Of a stretch of DNA of 64,000 bases, positions 25,901 to 35,696 are shown piece after piece; the stretch's first letter is position 1; each line of letters opens with the position of its first letter. The stretch is taken from NCBI RefSeq assembly GCF_021209385.1, contig NZ_JAJOIL010000029.1:1-64000 (forward strand), given 5' to 3'. The notes beneath the pieces were generated by a model that saw nothing but the letters and a program-made list of their open reading frames with translations, was not told the DNA's origin and ran no database searches. The position numbers and the translations under genes are program-made. The stretch is from Seleniivibrio sp. (lineage in GTDB: Bacteria > Chrysiogenota > Deferribacteres > Deferribacterales > Geovibrionaceae).

Positions 25901-26755
25901 TCACCTGTTAACATCCCTATGTCTGATATTTACCTTGATCTTTGCTTTCTGATCAAGGTATTTGGCAATAAATTCCGCAATGGCGACAGACCTGTGCCGT
26001 CCGCCTGTGCAGCCTATGGACACGGTGAGGAATTTTTTCCCTTCCCGTATGTAGTTTGGGATAAGAAATCCCAAAAGCCCCTTCAGTTTGAACAGAAACT
26101 GTTTTGCGTTGTGGTCGGACAGCACATAATCGCTGACCGTCTGTTCAAGTCCGGTTTTTTCCCGCAGTTCATCAACAAAGTACGGGTTCTTCATAAAGCG
26201 CACGTCAAAAACAAGGTCGGAATCCTGCGGCAGACCATATTTGAAACCGAACGACTGAACTGTTATGATAAGTCCCGACTGCATCTCGGTTGAGAAAAAG
26301 TCCTCGACACGTCTTTTAAACTCATGAACGTTCAGCGTAGATGTGTCTATAACAAGGTCTGCGTAATCCCTTATGGGGGTGAGTTTTTCCTTTTCCGAAG
26401 CTATCGCCTCGGTGAGGTTGTCGCCCATAGGGTGCTTCCTTCTGGTCTCTTTGAAACGTCTTATGAGAACATCGTCGGACGCATGGAGATAAACAACTTT
26501 TGCGGAATATTTCTCCTGCAAAACTTTTATCTTCTCCACAGCGGCGGAGATGTCCTTGCTCCTGCTGTCTATTACGAGGGCAACTTTATTCAGCTCATTT
26601 TCATACATAAGCATAAGCTCAACAAACTTGTCCAGAAGCCTTAGCGGCAGGTTATCAATAGTATAAAACCCCAGATCTTCAAGTGTTGCCGCCGCAACGG
26701 ATTTTCCGCCGCCTGACAATCCTGTGAGAACCACAAGGGATTTGTCACTCTCCAT
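25901..26755 (-). CDS. rapZ: RapZ-family nucleotide-binding protein (RNase adapter family)
   Basis: In enterobacteria RapZ binds GlcN-6-P and the sRNA GlmZ and steers RNase E; elsewhere the family (YvcJ) hydrolyses nucleotides and affects competence or wall synthesis. The 284-aa protein has Walker A GLSGGGKS (residues 12-19; the common form is GLSGAGKS or GLSGSGKS), FYTIDNLPLRLL, FKETRRKHPM and the C-terminal SIGCTGGRHRSVAI motif. It overlaps hprK by one base (TAATG). Lying with hprK, PTS genes and, further on, glmM, it may link sugar supply to amino-sugar synthesis, which is inference. Confidence 0.93.
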   Translation of the reverse strand: MESDKSLVVLTGLSGGGKSVAAATLEDLGFYTIDNLPLRLLDKFVELMLMYENELNKVALVIDSRSKDISAAVEKIKVLQEKYSAKVVYLHASDDVLIRRFKETRRKHPMGDNLTEAIASEKEKLTPIRDYADLVIDTSTLNVHEFKRRVEDFFSTEMQSGLIITVQSFGFKYGLPQDSDLVFDVRFMKNPYFVDELREKTGLEQTVSDYVLSDHNAKQFLFKLKGLLGFLIPNYIREGKKFLTVSIGCTGGRHRSVAIAEFIAKYLDQKAKIKVNIRHRDVNR

Positions 26756-27747
26756 TATTCAACCCCTCTTCTTCCCATACGTTTTTCCAGTTCATCGGAG
26801 ATTATCGTCTGGGATTCCCCTTCGCTTATAGTATTCATCAGCCTTTCGGAAAACTCCTGAGCGGAGTTATAGCCCATTATCTTAAGCAGGTGGTTTCTGG
26901 CTGCTATCTCAACGATAACTGCCATGTTGCGTCCCGCGCTTATGGGCAGGATTATTTTCGGCACCTTCTGCCGGAGTATCTCTTCGTAAACGTTATCAAG
27001 CCCCAGTCTGTCGTATGAAACATTGGGGTTCCAGTCGGTGAACTCGATGACAAGTTCCAGTTTTTTCCGCAGTCTGATAGCGGCGACGCCGAACATGTCC
27101 TTTATGTTTATGATGCCAAGCCCTCTGACCTCCATGTGATAACGGAGCATGTCGGAGCTTGAGCCTTCCAGATAGTCCTGTATACGCTTAACTCGGACGG
27201 CATCGTCCGCAACAAGCCTGTGGCCGCGCTTGATAAGCTCAACGGCACATTCACTCTTTCCTATCCCGCTTCTGCCTGTAATCAGCGTTCCGATACCGAA
27301 AACGTCAAGAAAGACACCATGGCACACTGTGTCGGGAGCCAGTCTGTCTTCAAGGAACACGGAAAGGTCGATTATTGTTTCCGAGCTTACTCTGTCGGTC
27401 TTGAAAAGCGGTATTGAGAATGCCATGACGGTTTCAGTAACTTCGTCAGGCAGTTTGAGGTCTTTTGTAACAATGAAGCAGCAGACATCTTTTTTGCAGA
27501 TGCCCGCCACTGACTGTCTTCTTAGTTCCGGTTCCAGCGTCCAGAGGTAAGATACCTCGGTATTTCCAAGTATCTGGACGCGTCCGCTATGTATATGGTC
27601 GCAATACCCTGCAAGGGCAAGCCCCGGCTTCTGGATGCGAAAATGCGTTATCTGTTTATCATCAAGTATGTTTTCGCCGAATAAAACCTTAAGTCCCAGA
27701 TGTTCAGCATCCGGCGAGACAAGTTCGGCAACAGGTACACTTTTCAT
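26755..27747 (-). CDS. hprK: HPr kinase/phosphorylase
   Basis: Phosphorylates and dephosphorylates HPr at its regulatory Ser. The 330-aa protein has an N-terminal domain (to about 130), Walker A GRSGIGKS (158-165), the ADDAVRVKR segment and the HPrK signature MEVRGLGIINIKDMFG (about 205-220), followed by the C-terminal helix with AARN. Both domains of the full-length enzyme are present. It overlaps ptsN and rapZ. With HPr Ser47 intact the regulatory pair looks functional, as known in several Gram-negative groups where it governs PTS output rather than catabolite repression. Confidence 0.95.
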   Translation of the reverse strand: MKSVPVAELVSPDAEHLGLKVLFGENILDDKQITHFRIQKPGLALAGYCDHIHSGRVQILGNTEVSYLWTLEPELRRQSVAGICKKDVCCFIVTKDLKLPDEVTETVMAFSIPLFKTDRVSSETIIDLSVFLEDRLAPDTVCHGVFLDVFGIGTLITGRSGIGKSECAVELIKRGHRLVADDAVRVKRIQDYLEGSSSDMLRYHMEVRGLGIINIKDMFGVAAIRLRKKLELVIEFTDWNPNVSYDRLGLDNVYEEILRQKVPKIILPISAGRNMAVIVEIAARNHLLKIMGYNSAQEFSERLMNTISEGESQTIISDELEKRMGRRGVE

Positions 27748-28211
27748 CCCAGTCGCGACTCCTCCTCTCTAAGTATAGCATATATCTGTTCAGCGGTTAT
27801 GTTTTCTGCCATAATGCGTTCTTTAAAATCCGTCAGCTTTACAAGTTTGCTTATCTTTGCAAGAGTTTTCAGGTGCATGTTCATCTGCTTTTCAGGTGAT
27901 ATAAGCATAAAGAACAACCTGACCGGTTTCCCGTCCGCAGAGTCAAACTCAATACCTGAACGTTTAACGCCTATCACTATAGATACTTCTTCAATATCGG
28001 CTATCTTGGCGTGTGGTATTGCCACCTGCTCGCCAACGCCTGTGCTGCCGAGTGCCTCCCTCTCCATTACAGCGGAGAGGGCGGCTTCGGCATCTATTTT
28101 GTTTTCTGTTTTTGCCAGCGTGTTCATCATCTCCCGGAGGATGTCGGACTTGGAATCGCCTTTCAGTCCAGAAACAATGCAATCTTCGCAGACAAGTTCA
28201 GTAAGCTCCAT
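27744..28211 (-). CDS. ptsN: PTS EIIA-Ntr-type regulatory protein (fructose/Ntr EIIA domain)
   Basis: A single EIIA domain of the fructose/Ntr class, 155 aa, with the phosphorylated His67 in VAIPHAKI. Linked to rpoN and hpf, as in proteobacteria where EIIA-Ntr regulates K+ uptake and stress functions. It probably receives phosphate from the HPr encoded here because no separate NPr or EI-Ntr is present. ATG 28211; the gene lies 8 bp after hpf and overlaps hprK. Confidence 0.93.
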   Translation of the reverse strand: MELTELVCEDCIVSGLKGDSKSDILREMMNTLAKTENKIDAEAALSAVMEREALGSTGVGEQVAIPHAKIADIEEVSIVIGVKRSGIEFDSADGKPVRLFFMLISPEKQMNMHLKTLAKISKLVKLTDFKERIMAENITAEQIYAILREEESRLG

Positions 28212-28219
28212 TATCTCTG

Positions 28220-28759
28220 TTACGCCTCTATCAGACCGATGTTGCCATCGTCGCGCTGGTAAACAACAGCAATCTGACCGTCTTCTGCATTTCTAAATAC
28301 AAAGAACTGTTTGTTAAGAAGATCCATCTGCATAACAGCTTCTTCAACATCCATGGGCTTAACAGGTATATCTTTTGTGATGACAATCCTGTTGTCCTCA
28401 TCCATGCTTTCAACACTTGCAGTATCGAATACGTTCAGTTTAAGGGGCGCTTCAAACTCTTTGTCCTGAAGTTTTTTTGATTTCAGCTTTTCTTTATATT
28501 TGACAAGCTGTTTCTCAATTTTATCAGTTGCGAGGTCAATCGAAGCGTACAGGTCTTCGGATTTTTCCAGACCTTTCATGAAAACGCCTTTAGTTGAGAT
28601 CAGTACTTCGACGGTATGCAGGTTCTTGTGAACATCAAGAAGCACTGTTGCTTCTGTTGAGCCGTCAAAATATTTTTCGAGTTTGCTCACTTTTTTCTCT
28701 GCATAGCTCCTGATCGCATCGGTGACGGCGATGTTTTTTGAGTTGATTAGAATTTGCAT
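28220..28759 (-). CDS. hpf: Long-form ribosome hibernation promoting factor
   Basis: A 179-aa HPF of the long type: N-terminal ribosome-binding domain (about 1-100, with AIRSYAEKKVSKLEKYF and LYASIDLATDKIEKQLVKYK) joined by a linker to the C-terminal dimerisation domain (about 120-179, IVITKDIPVKPMDVEEAVMQM and FFVFRNAEDGQIAVVYQRDDG). Long HPF dimerises 70S ribosomes into 100S particles without RMF. ATG 28759 is 2 bp after rpoN, the common rpoN-hpf arrangement. Confidence 0.95.
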   Translation of the reverse strand: MQILINSKNIAVTDAIRSYAEKKVSKLEKYFDGSTEATVLLDVHKNLHTVEVLISTKGVFMKGLEKSEDLYASIDLATDKIEKQLVKYKEKLKSKKLQDKEFEAPLKLNVFDTASVESMDEDNRIVITKDIPVKPMDVEEAVMQMDLLNKQFFVFRNAEDGQIAVVYQRDDGNIGLIEA

Positions 28760-28761
28760 AC

Positions 28762-30195
28762 TTACCTCCTGATACGTTTACGTTGTGATTTTGTCGGTAT
28801 GCTAAGTTCGTCTCTGTATTTAGCCACGGTTCTACGGGCAATGTTGATGCCCTGACCATTCAATAACTCGACTATCTTCTGGTCGCTGAAAGGCTTATCA
28901 GGATTCTCGCTGTCAACGATATCCTTTATCATGTTCTTAACCTTCTGGGTGGACATATCGCCTGTATCTGTGTCCAGCCCTTTGACAAAGAATGATTTAA
29001 GCTCTATCAGTCCCTGCGCTGTCATGGCATATTTGCCTGATGTAACACGGCTGACAGTTGATTCGTGCAGTCCGGTCTCATCGGCAACATCTTTAAGTTT
29101 AAGGGGTTTCAGGTAGTTTATACCCTTTTCGAGGAAGTCTGTCTGGACTTCTGTCAGAACTTTAACGACACGATATATCGCTTTCTGACGCTTATTTAAA
29201 CTTTTGATGAGCCAGAGAGCGTTTTTAACTTTTTCTTCGATATACTCCTTTGTGTCGCCGTCCAGAGCCTTGTTTTTAAGAAGGTTCAGGTAATAGGTAT
29301 TCATCCGGAGTGATGGAATTCCCTCTTCATTAAGTATAATATCGTACTCATCGTCTTTTTTTACAATATAAACATCGGGTTTTATAGCCTGATTTCCTCT
29401 GCCGCCGAAATTAAGCCCCGGTTTCGGGTCGGTCTTGCGCATGAGGAACATCATGTATTCAAAAGTATCGTCCTCTATGGAAAGGGACGACCTTATTTCG
29501 TCATACTTATATGCTATCAGGTCTTTCTCGTGTTTTTCAAGCATTTCAGCTATGAAATCTACATATACCTGTTCCACGTCAAACTGGGAAAGCTGTATAT
29601 TGATACATTCTTTCAGACTTCTGGCTGCAATACCTGCCGGGTCGAACGTCTGCACCAGTTCCAATGCTTCTTCGACATCGGATTCCTCAACGTCAACGTC
29701 CTCAGCCACCTCAAAGAACTCGTCCAGAAAATATCCTTCATCGGAAAGGTTTCCAATAATATTTTCAGCCGCCAAAGCCACTTCCCTGCGGCATCCGGAC
29801 ATTTTGAGCTGTTCTATAAGATGTTCGTAAAGTGTCTTTTCGCCTGAAATGAATTTTTCAAGATCATACCCTTCCTCATCGGAGGGGGTAAAGGTTATAT
29901 CATTGTTATCCCTGTAGAATTCTTCCCAATCTATCTTATCCAGCTCGTCTCCGTCCGTATCTTCACGAATCGGTTCTTCTTCTTTTTTATCTTCCGGTGA
30001 CTGGGCAGATTCTTCGGTTTCTTTGTTTTCGGATTCTTCAAGAACAGGGTTATCCTCAAGATAACTGTTCAGTTCCTGCAGCAGTTCAGTGATAGGCATC
30101 TGAAGGATAGAAAGGGACTGCTTCATCTGAGGCGTGATGTGAAGTTTTTGTGATAGTTTACCGCTTATTTCAAGGTTAAGCTTGCCGCCTTTCAC
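28762..30195 (-). CDS. rpoN: RNA polymerase sigma-54 factor
   Basis: Alternative sigma factor needing bacterial enhancer-binding proteins. The 477-aa protein has region I with the Gln/Leu-rich helix LHITPQMKQSLSILQMP (about 17-33), an acidic region II (about 55-100), the core-binding domain, the helix-turn-helix in region III (LHESTVSRVTSGKYA) and the C-terminal RpoN box ARRTVAKYRDE. Start is GTG 30195, overlapping the lptB stop (GTGA). I found no convincing -24/-12 promoter inside this window, so its targets are likely elsewhere. Confidence 0.96.
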   Translation of the reverse strand: MKGGKLNLEISGKLSQKLHITPQMKQSLSILQMPITELLQELNSYLEDNPVLEESENKETEESAQSPEDKKEEEPIREDTDGDELDKIDWEEFYRDNNDITFTPSDEEGYDLEKFISGEKTLYEHLIEQLKMSGCRREVALAAENIIGNLSDEGYFLDEFFEVAEDVDVEESDVEEALELVQTFDPAGIAARSLKECINIQLSQFDVEQVYVDFIAEMLEKHEKDLIAYKYDEIRSSLSIEDDTFEYMMFLMRKTDPKPGLNFGGRGNQAIKPDVYIVKKDDEYDIILNEEGIPSLRMNTYYLNLLKNKALDGDTKEYIEEKVKNALWLIKSLNKRQKAIYRVVKVLTEVQTDFLEKGINYLKPLKLKDVADETGLHESTVSRVTSGKYAMTAQGLIELKSFFVKGLDTDTGDMSTQKVKNMIKDIVDSENPDKPFSDQKIVELLNGQGINIARRTVAKYRDELSIPTKSQRKRIRR

Positions 30196-30910
30196 AATGA
30201 GAAGTCCTTGCCAAGGTACCTGTCGATGACCTGCGGATCCTGTACTATATCCTGCGGTTTTCCGTGGGTCAGCACGCTGCCGTCGGCTATAATATACGCT
30301 CTGTCAGTTATTTTAAGTGTTTCACGAACGTTGTGATCGGTAATGAGAACGCCTATACCTCTTTTCTTGAGGTCGAATATCATCTTCTGTATGTCACTCA
30401 CAGAGATAGGGTCTATACCTGAAAAGGGTTCGTCAAGAAGTATTATGTCAGGTTCGCCCGCCATGCATCTGGCAATTTCCACACGTCTTCTCTCGCCGCC
30501 TGATAATGCATATCCCTGTGATTTCCAGACTTTTTCCAGTCCAAAGTCGGAGATAAGAAGCTCGGTGCGCTCCTGCATAAACTTTTTATCGTCATATTTA
30601 AGCTCAAGCGCTGCATAAATGTTGTCGTAAACGGACATTTTGCGGAAAATGGACGCTTCCTGAGGAAGGTACGCAATCCCGCTGTGGCTGCGTTTGTGCA
30701 TAGAACTTTTCGTTATGTCCTCGTCGTTAAGGAACACTGAACCGGCGTCCGGTCTTACCAACCCTACGATCATATAGAACGTCGTGGTCTTTCCGGCACC
30801 GTTAGGTCCCAACAGCCCCACTATCTCACCTTTGCTGACAGAGATACTGACGCCGTTAACAACGGCACGTTTTTGTATACTTTCTTTAAGTGTTCTGCTT
30901 TAAGTCCCAA
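30192..30910 (-). CDS. lptB: LPS export ABC transporter ATPase LptB (apparent 1-base frameshift near start)
   Basis: ATPase that powers LPS extraction from the inner membrane with LptFG. Walker A GPNGAGKTTT, Q-loop YLPQEASIF, signature LSGGERRRVEIARC, Walker B IILLDEPF and the switch His ITDHNV are all present. The N-terminus is broken: GLKAEHLKKVYK from TTG 30910 is one frame away from RAVVNGVSISVSKGEIVGLL. A five-T run (30870-30874, plus strand) with one base added joins them into the standard LptB start. Joined length is about 240 aa. The TTG start is 1 base after the lptA stop with GAGG upstream. lptF and lptG are not in the window. Confidence 0.93.
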
Positions 30911-30911
30911 T

Positions 30912-31406
30912 TTACTTTTTCGCCTCTTTCGGTGCTATGATGATCTTGACCCTTTTGTTTGAACCGCGGTCGACAAATATCCTGTTATTCTGATTATAAA
31001 TGGTAACTTTCTCACCCTCAAGATAATTATCGCCCTGCCAAACCCTGACGTTGTTATAAAGAATTACTTTCTCTTCTGCAGCATAGAGTCTTGCCTTATC
31101 CGAAAGAGCTAAAAGACCCTCTTTCTCGATTTTTACGTTTCCCTGCGCATATATCTCTTTAACGTTATTCTGTTTATCGAACGATACGTCCATGTTGTCG
31201 GATGTAACGCGCATTTCGCCGTCAGTAACGATAACGTTTCCTGAAAACCTTGATACGTTGTCGTCGCCTGTGTATTTCATGTAATCGGAAAGTATCTTTA
31301 TAGGTTTTTTGCCGGCAGGTTTAACAAGACCCTCCGCCGCATAAGCAGTGAGTGCGAAAACCATAAGCAGAGCAACGAAACTATTTGTTATAAATGACCT
31401 GAACAT
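30912..31406 (-). CDS. lptA: LPS transport periplasmic protein LptA
   Basis: Bridges inner and outer membrane LPS transport. The 164-aa protein has a signal peptide (MFRSFITNSFVALLMVFALTAYA) and OstA/LptA beta-jellyroll segments (FSGNVIVTDGEMRVTSDNM, IYAQGNVKIEKEGLLALSDKA, ILYNNVRVWQGDNYLEGEKV). An open frame extends to 31472 but that part overlaps lptC; ATG 31406 has GGAG about 10 bases upstream and gives a proper signal peptide. It overlaps lptC by 26 bp and is followed at once by lptB. Confidence 0.88.
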   Translation of the reverse strand: MFRSFITNSFVALLMVFALTAYAAEGLVKPAGKKPIKILSDYMKYTGDDNVSRFSGNVIVTDGEMRVTSDNMDVSFDKQNNVKEIYAQGNVKIEKEGLLALSDKARLYAAEEKVILYNNVRVWQGDNYLEGEKVTIYNQNNRIFVDRGSNKRVKIIIAPKEAKK

Positions 31407-31918
31407 GACCAATGAACTCCGCATAATTATTTTTCGAGAATACCAGCATCTTGTCGGCAGAAATAGTACCATCGTTATGGCTTATCTCAAATCTTCCGAG
31501 CAAAGTGCCAATTCCTGTAAGGAAATCATAGTGGAAACGTCCGTCCTTCCCCGATGAAAAATCGAGTTCATTAAAACGGCCTTTTATAGTACCGTTGACG
31601 CTTACCATATATTCCTTTTCCAAATATCCGACCGGAGCGTAAAGCTCTACATCGGTCTTACCTTTTTTGTAGACAGCGCCGAAGTCCGTAAGTTTAGCAG
31701 TTTCCTTTTCGCGGTTTATCCTCGCCTGTCTGGCGGTCACCTTGTAAAAGTTGTTCTGCTCGTCCAGAACCTTGCCCATCTCAAAATCGTCTATTACAAC
31801 CTCATTCTCTTTCAGATCGAATTTGATCTTGTTCTTGTCGCTTTTAAAAAAGTGTCAGCGAAGCAAGAGCAAGAACCAACGCCGATACTATAAGAATGAG
31901 TTTAGTATATTTTCCCAT
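31381..31918 (-). CDS. lptC: LPS export inner-membrane protein LptC (apparent 1-base frameshift)
   Basis: Bitopic protein that passes LPS from LptB2FG to LptA. The coding region begins at ATG 31918 with a transmembrane helix (LILIVSALVLALASLTLF) and then hits a stop after a six-A run (31853-31858, plus strand). Dropping one A lets it continue KSDKNKIKFDLKENEVVIDDFEM into the large periplasmic LptC domain (NNFYKVTARQARINREKETAKLTDFGAVY ... HNDGTISADKMLVFSKN). Corrected length is about 179 aa. The start overlaps kdsC by 31 bp and the end overlaps lptA. Confidence 0.88.
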
Positions 31919-32382
31919 ACGCCGTTCTTTTCCAGAATCTTTTCAATGAATTCACGAACGGCTCCGTGTCCGCCCGTTCTGACAGTGACATAATGCACCT
32001 GTGACTTAATATAGTCAAAAGAATCGGAAGTTGTTGCAGAAAATCCTGCCTTTCTCAAAAGAGCGAGATCGTTAATATCATCACCGATGAAAGCGGTCTC
32101 CGCCGCCGTGATACCCATCTCTTTTTCAAGAGCCTCGAAACACTCGGACTTATTCTTAACACCTGTGAAACAGCGTCTTATCCCAAGTTCGCGGCATCTT
32201 ATCTCAGTAACTTTCGATTTTCTGCCGGATATTACAGCAACCTCAACGCCTGAATTCTGAGCCAGCTTAATGCCCAGTCCGTCCTTAACGTCAAAACGCT
32301 TTGTTTCAAAACCATTCTCATCGTAAATTATTCCGCCGTCGGTGAGAACTCCGTCAACATCCAGCACAAGGAGTTTTATCAT
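31888..32382 (-). CDS. kdsC: 3-deoxy-D-manno-octulosonate 8-phosphate phosphatase KdsC
   Basis: HAD phosphatase that frees Kdo from Kdo-8-P. The 164-aa protein has motif I LLVLDVDGVLTDGGIIYD (about 4-21), motif II AVISGRKS (about 49-56) and motif IV FIGDDINDLALLRKAGFS (about 98-115). It lacks a cap, as expected for KdsC. ATG 32382 overlaps the kdsD stop. It sits in the classic kdsD-kdsC-lptC-lptA-lptB-rpoN order. Confidence 0.95.
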   Translation of the reverse strand: MIKLLVLDVDGVLTDGGIIYDENGFETKRFDVKDGLGIKLAQNSGVEVAVISGRKSKVTEIRCRELGIRRCFTGVKNKSECFEALEKEMGITAAETAFIGDDINDLALLRKAGFSATTSDSFDYIKSQVHYVTVRTGGHGAVREFIEKILEKNGVWENILNSFL

Positions 32383-33350
32383 ACTATACCCTCCCTGAGC
32401 AGGTCGTGAAGATGTATCAGACCATCCGGTCTGCCGTTCTCGTCAACGGAGAAAAGAGACGTTATGGAAAATTCCTCCATTATCTGAAGAGCTTTCGCCG
32501 CTAATGCCTTCCTTTCTACAGTTCTGGGATATTTTAAAGGCAAATCTTTTATATTCATAGAGAAAATATCTTTATATTTTTCAAGTCCGCGTCTCAGATC
32601 TCCATCTGTTATAATGCCCACCAGCTTTCCGTCGGAATCTGTTACCGCTGTACACCCGAAACCTTTCGCGCTCATAACGAATACTGCATCGGAGACTTTC
32701 TTGCTGTTGTCAATGACGGGTACGCTGTCGCCTGTGTGGCAAAGGTCGTTGACACGGGTAAGCAGTCTTTTACCGAGTGAACCTGAGGGATGATAAAGCG
32801 CAAAATCGTCTGCGCTGAACCCGCGTTTTTCAAGGAGTGCAACACTGAGAGCGTCACCAACGGCAAGCGCCGCAGTTGTACTTGAAGTCGGAGCGAGATT
32901 GAGTGAACAAGCCTCGCGTTCCACAGAAGCATCCAAAACACAGTCGCTTCTCTCCGCCAAAGTTGAAGGAACCCTGCCCACTATGGATATAAGCGGTATC
33001 TTGAAACGCTTTATCAGGGGAAGAAGTTTTATCACTTCCGCTGTTTCGCCGCTGTTTGACAGCGCAATACATACGTCGCCCTTAACTATCATGCCAAGGT
33101 CACCGTGTACACCTTCCGCAGGATGCAGAAACAGTGAAGGAGTACCGGTACTCGACATTGTGGCGGCTATCTTTCTGGCGATTATGCCGCTTTTGCCCAT
33201 TCCAGTTATGACAAGTCTGCCCTTGCAGGACATGATGATATCAACAGCCCTGACAAAGCTTTCATCGAGCCTGTCTTTAATGGCGGAAAGCGCGTCTATT
33301 TCACTCTGTATTGTTTCCCTGCCTATTTGCAGAATGTCTTTATCAGCCAA
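32379..33350 (-). CDS. kdsD: Arabinose-5-phosphate isomerase KdsD
   Basis: Makes arabinose-5-phosphate, the Kdo precursor. The protein has an N-terminal SIS domain (about 35-165: [39 protein letters not shown], split here as motifs GMGKSG and HGDLGM; SNSGET) and two C-terminal CBS domains (about 190-320). I prefer TTG 33350, which gives a normal family N-terminus and overlaps pyrG by 8 bp. An ATG at 33383 extends it by 11 codons without a ribosome-binding site. Confidence 0.93.
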   Translation of the reverse strand: MADKDILQIGRETIQSEIDALSAIKDRLDESFVRAVDIIMSCKGRLVITGMGKSGIIARKIAATMSSTGTPSLFLHPAEGVHGDLGMIVKGDVCIALSNSGETAEVIKLLPLIKRFKIPLISIVGRVPSTLAERSDCVLDASVEREACSLNLAPTSSTTAALAVGDALSVALLEKRGFSADDFALYHPSGSLGKRLLTRVNDLCHTGDSVPVIDNSKKVSDAVFVMSAKGFGCTAVTDSDGKLVGIITDGDLRRGLEKYKDIFSMNIKDLPLKYPRTVERKALAAKALQIMEEFSITSLFSVDENGRPDGLIHLHDLLREGIV

Positions 33351-34965
33351 TATTGCCGTTTTCCTTATCTTTTTTGTAAGCATAAGCCGCTTTTATAAAG
33401 CTTGCGAACAGAGGGTGCGGCTTAGACGGTTTGGATTTGAATTCCGGATGGAACTGGCATCCGAGGAACCATCTGTGGGATTTTGACTCGAAAATTTCGG
33501 CAAGTCCGCGCTCCTCGTTAATACCTGTCATCTGAAGTCCGTTCTTCATCATATCTTCTTTGAACTCATTATTGAATTCCAGTCTGTGTCTGTGGCGTTC
33601 TGAAATGTTTTTAGTACCGTATGCTTTAAAAGCAGTGCTGTCCTCTTCAAGAGAACAGGCATAAGCACCGAGACGCATTGTTCCGCCCATCTGTTTTATG
33701 TTTTTCTGTTCATTCATGTAGTCAATTACAGGGTAAGGAGTTTTAGGGTTAAACTCAACACTGTGCGCATCTTCCATTTTAAGAACGTTGCGGGCAAATT
33801 CTATCACCATACACTGAAGACCCAGGCATATTCCAAAAGTGGGAATATCCTTTGTACGTCCGAAGTTTATAGCGACTATTTTACCTTCGACACCGCGTTC
33901 GCCGAAACCGCCGGGAATAAGTATCCCGTCAACGTCGGAGAGATAAGCATCAGGTTTTGCGCCGTTCTCAAGTTTTTCAGCATCTATGCGTTTAACGTTG
34001 ACCTTAAGCTTATTAGCGATACCGCCGTGGATAAGTGATTCATTTATACTGATATAAGCGTCTTTAAGGTCTATGTATTTACCGACAAGACCGATAGTCA
34101 CTTCGTCGTCAGGCTGTTTAATCCTGTGCACGATATCTTCCCATGAAGAAGTGTCAGATTCACGCTCTTCCATTCTGAATTTCTTCAGAACAAGCCTGTC
34201 GATGCCCTCTTTTCTCATGGAAAGAGGCGATTCGTAAATAGTGCTGACATCTATAGCATTTATAACGTATTCTTTTGATACGTTGCAGAAAAGACCTATT
34301 TTGCTTCTGATGGAATCATCAAGGGGATACTCGGAACGGCAAACAAGGATATCCGGCTGGATGCCTATCTCGCGCAGAGCCTTAACGGAGTGCTGGGTGG
34401 GTTTGGTTTTAAGCTCTCCCGCACTTTTGATGTAAGGAACGAGTGTAAGGTGAACGTAGCATACGTTATCCTCACCTGCATCGAATTTAAACTGCCTGAT
34501 GGCTTCAAGAAATGGCAGTGATTCTATATCGCCAACTGTGCCGCCTATTTCAATGATTATGATATCGTATTTGTCTGCCTCTTTATATATGTTGTTTTTG
34601 ATTTCGTCTGTGATGTGGGGAATTACCTGAACTGTACCACCCAGATAGTCGCCGCTTCTCTCTTTATCTATAACGGTTTTGTATATTTTTCCAGTGGTAA
34701 CGTTGCTGACTTTCGATGTATTGAAGTTAAGAAATCTTTCGTAATGTCCGAGATCGAGGTCAGCCTCTGCACCGTCTTCAGTAACAAATACTTCTCCATG
34801 CTGAAAGGGACTCATCGTTCCGGGGTCAACGTTAAGGTAGGGATCATATTTCTTTATGGCTACTTTATAGCCTCTGGATTCCAGCAGTGCGCCGAGTGAT
34901 GCCGCCGTGATACCCTTTCCAAGTGATGATAAAACTCCTCCGGTTGTAAAAACAAACTTAGCCAT
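33343..34965 (-). CDS. pyrG: CTP synthase
   Basis: Amidates UTP to CTP with glutamine. The 540-aa protein has the synthetase domain (about 1-265, start [22 protein letters not shown] reading as [23 protein letters not shown]) and the C-terminal class I glutamine amidotransferase (about 290-540, with PGGFGERG, nucleophile Cys in GICLGLQC and the His-Glu pair in FHPEF). It supplies CTP for KdsB (CMP-Kdo) encoded just upstream and for phospholipid synthesis. ATG 34965 overlaps the kdsB stop by one base. Confidence 0.97.
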   Translation of the reverse strand: MAKFVFTTGGVLSSLGKGITAASLGALLESRGYKVAIKKYDPYLNVDPGTMSPFQHGEVFVTEDGAEADLDLGHYERFLNFNTSKVSNVTTGKIYKTVIDKERSGDYLGGTVQVIPHITDEIKNNIYKEADKYDIIIIEIGGTVGDIESLPFLEAIRQFKFDAGEDNVCYVHLTLVPYIKSAGELKTKPTQHSVKALREIGIQPDILVCRSEYPLDDSIRSKIGLFCNVSKEYVINAIDVSTIYESPLSMRKEGIDRLVLKKFRMEERESDTSSWEDIVHRIKQPDDEVTIGLVGKYIDLKDAYISINESLIHGGIANKLKVNVKRIDAEKLENGAKPDAYLSDVDGILIPGGFGERGVEGKIVAINFGRTKDIPTFGICLGLQCMVIEFARNVLKMEDAHSVEFNPKTPYPVIDYMNEQKNIKQMGGTMRLGAYACSLEEDSTAFKAYGTKNISERHRHRLEFNNEFKEDMMKNGLQMTGINEERGLAEIFESKSHRWFLGCQFHPEFKSKPSKPHPLFASFIKAAYAYKKDKENGNIG

Positions 34966-35693
34966 CAGTTTTTCCTGCCCATAATTTCTTCTGCTTTAAT
35001 AAGGTCCTCTTCGGTGTCCACCGACACCGGCTTATAATCGGTCTTTATAACTTTTATGCTCACGCCGTTTTCCAGCGCCCTGAGCTGTTCCAGCTTTTCA
35101 ATATTTTCAAGTTCTGTCTGCGCAAGGGATGCGAACTGCATCAGCCAGCTTTTTCTGAAACCGTAAATACCGATGTGTTTATAATATGTTACGCCGCCCC
35201 TTCCGTCTCTGTCATAAGGAATGGGCAACCTAGAAAAGTACAGTGCAAATCCGTTTTTGTCCAGTACAACCTTAACGCAGTTCGGGTCTTTTACGTCTTC
35301 ACCTTCAGTAAACGTACAGGCGGCTGTATTCATGAGCACCTGAGGGTTCTCCTTAAGGTCGTTTATCAATTTGTTGATGAGCTCAGGATCAATGAACGGT
35401 TCATCACCCTGAACATTTATGATGATGTCGTCGTCAACAAACTTTGCAACCTTTGCAACTCTGTCTGTTCCCGACTGAATATCATCTGCGGTCATTGTGG
35501 ATTCCAGACCTGAAAAACCCTCGCAGGTTTCGAGTATCTCCTTTGAATCCGTGGCAACAATAACTCTGTCGGCAACTGTTTTCAGACAGTTTTCAGCAAC
35601 CCGCAGTATCATGGGAACACCTGCGATCTTGCGCAGCGGTTTTCCGGGCAGTCTTGTGGACGCCATTCTGGCGGGGATAACAACAACACTCAT
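34965..35693 (-). CDS. kdsB: 3-deoxy-manno-octulosonate cytidylyltransferase
   Basis: Activates Kdo as CMP-Kdo for lipid A core synthesis. The 242-aa protein has the nucleotidyltransferase start [18 protein letters not shown] (about 4-21), [32 protein letters not shown] (about 93-106) and the C-terminal [12 protein letters not shown] (Asp of the metal site). All key motifs are intact. It lies 3 bp after acpS. Confidence 0.96.
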   Translation of the reverse strand: MSVVVIPARMASTRLPGKPLRKIAGVPMILRVAENCLKTVADRVIVATDSKEILETCEGFSGLESTMTADDIQSGTDRVAKVAKFVDDDIIINVQGDEPFIDPELINKLINDLKENPQVLMNTAACTFTEGEDVKDPNCVKVVLDKNGFALYFSRLPIPYDRDGRGGVTYYKHIGIYGFRKSWLMQFASLAQTELENIEKLEQLRALENGVSIKVIKTDYKPVSVDTEEDLIKAEEIMGRKN

Positions 35694-35696
35694 GAT

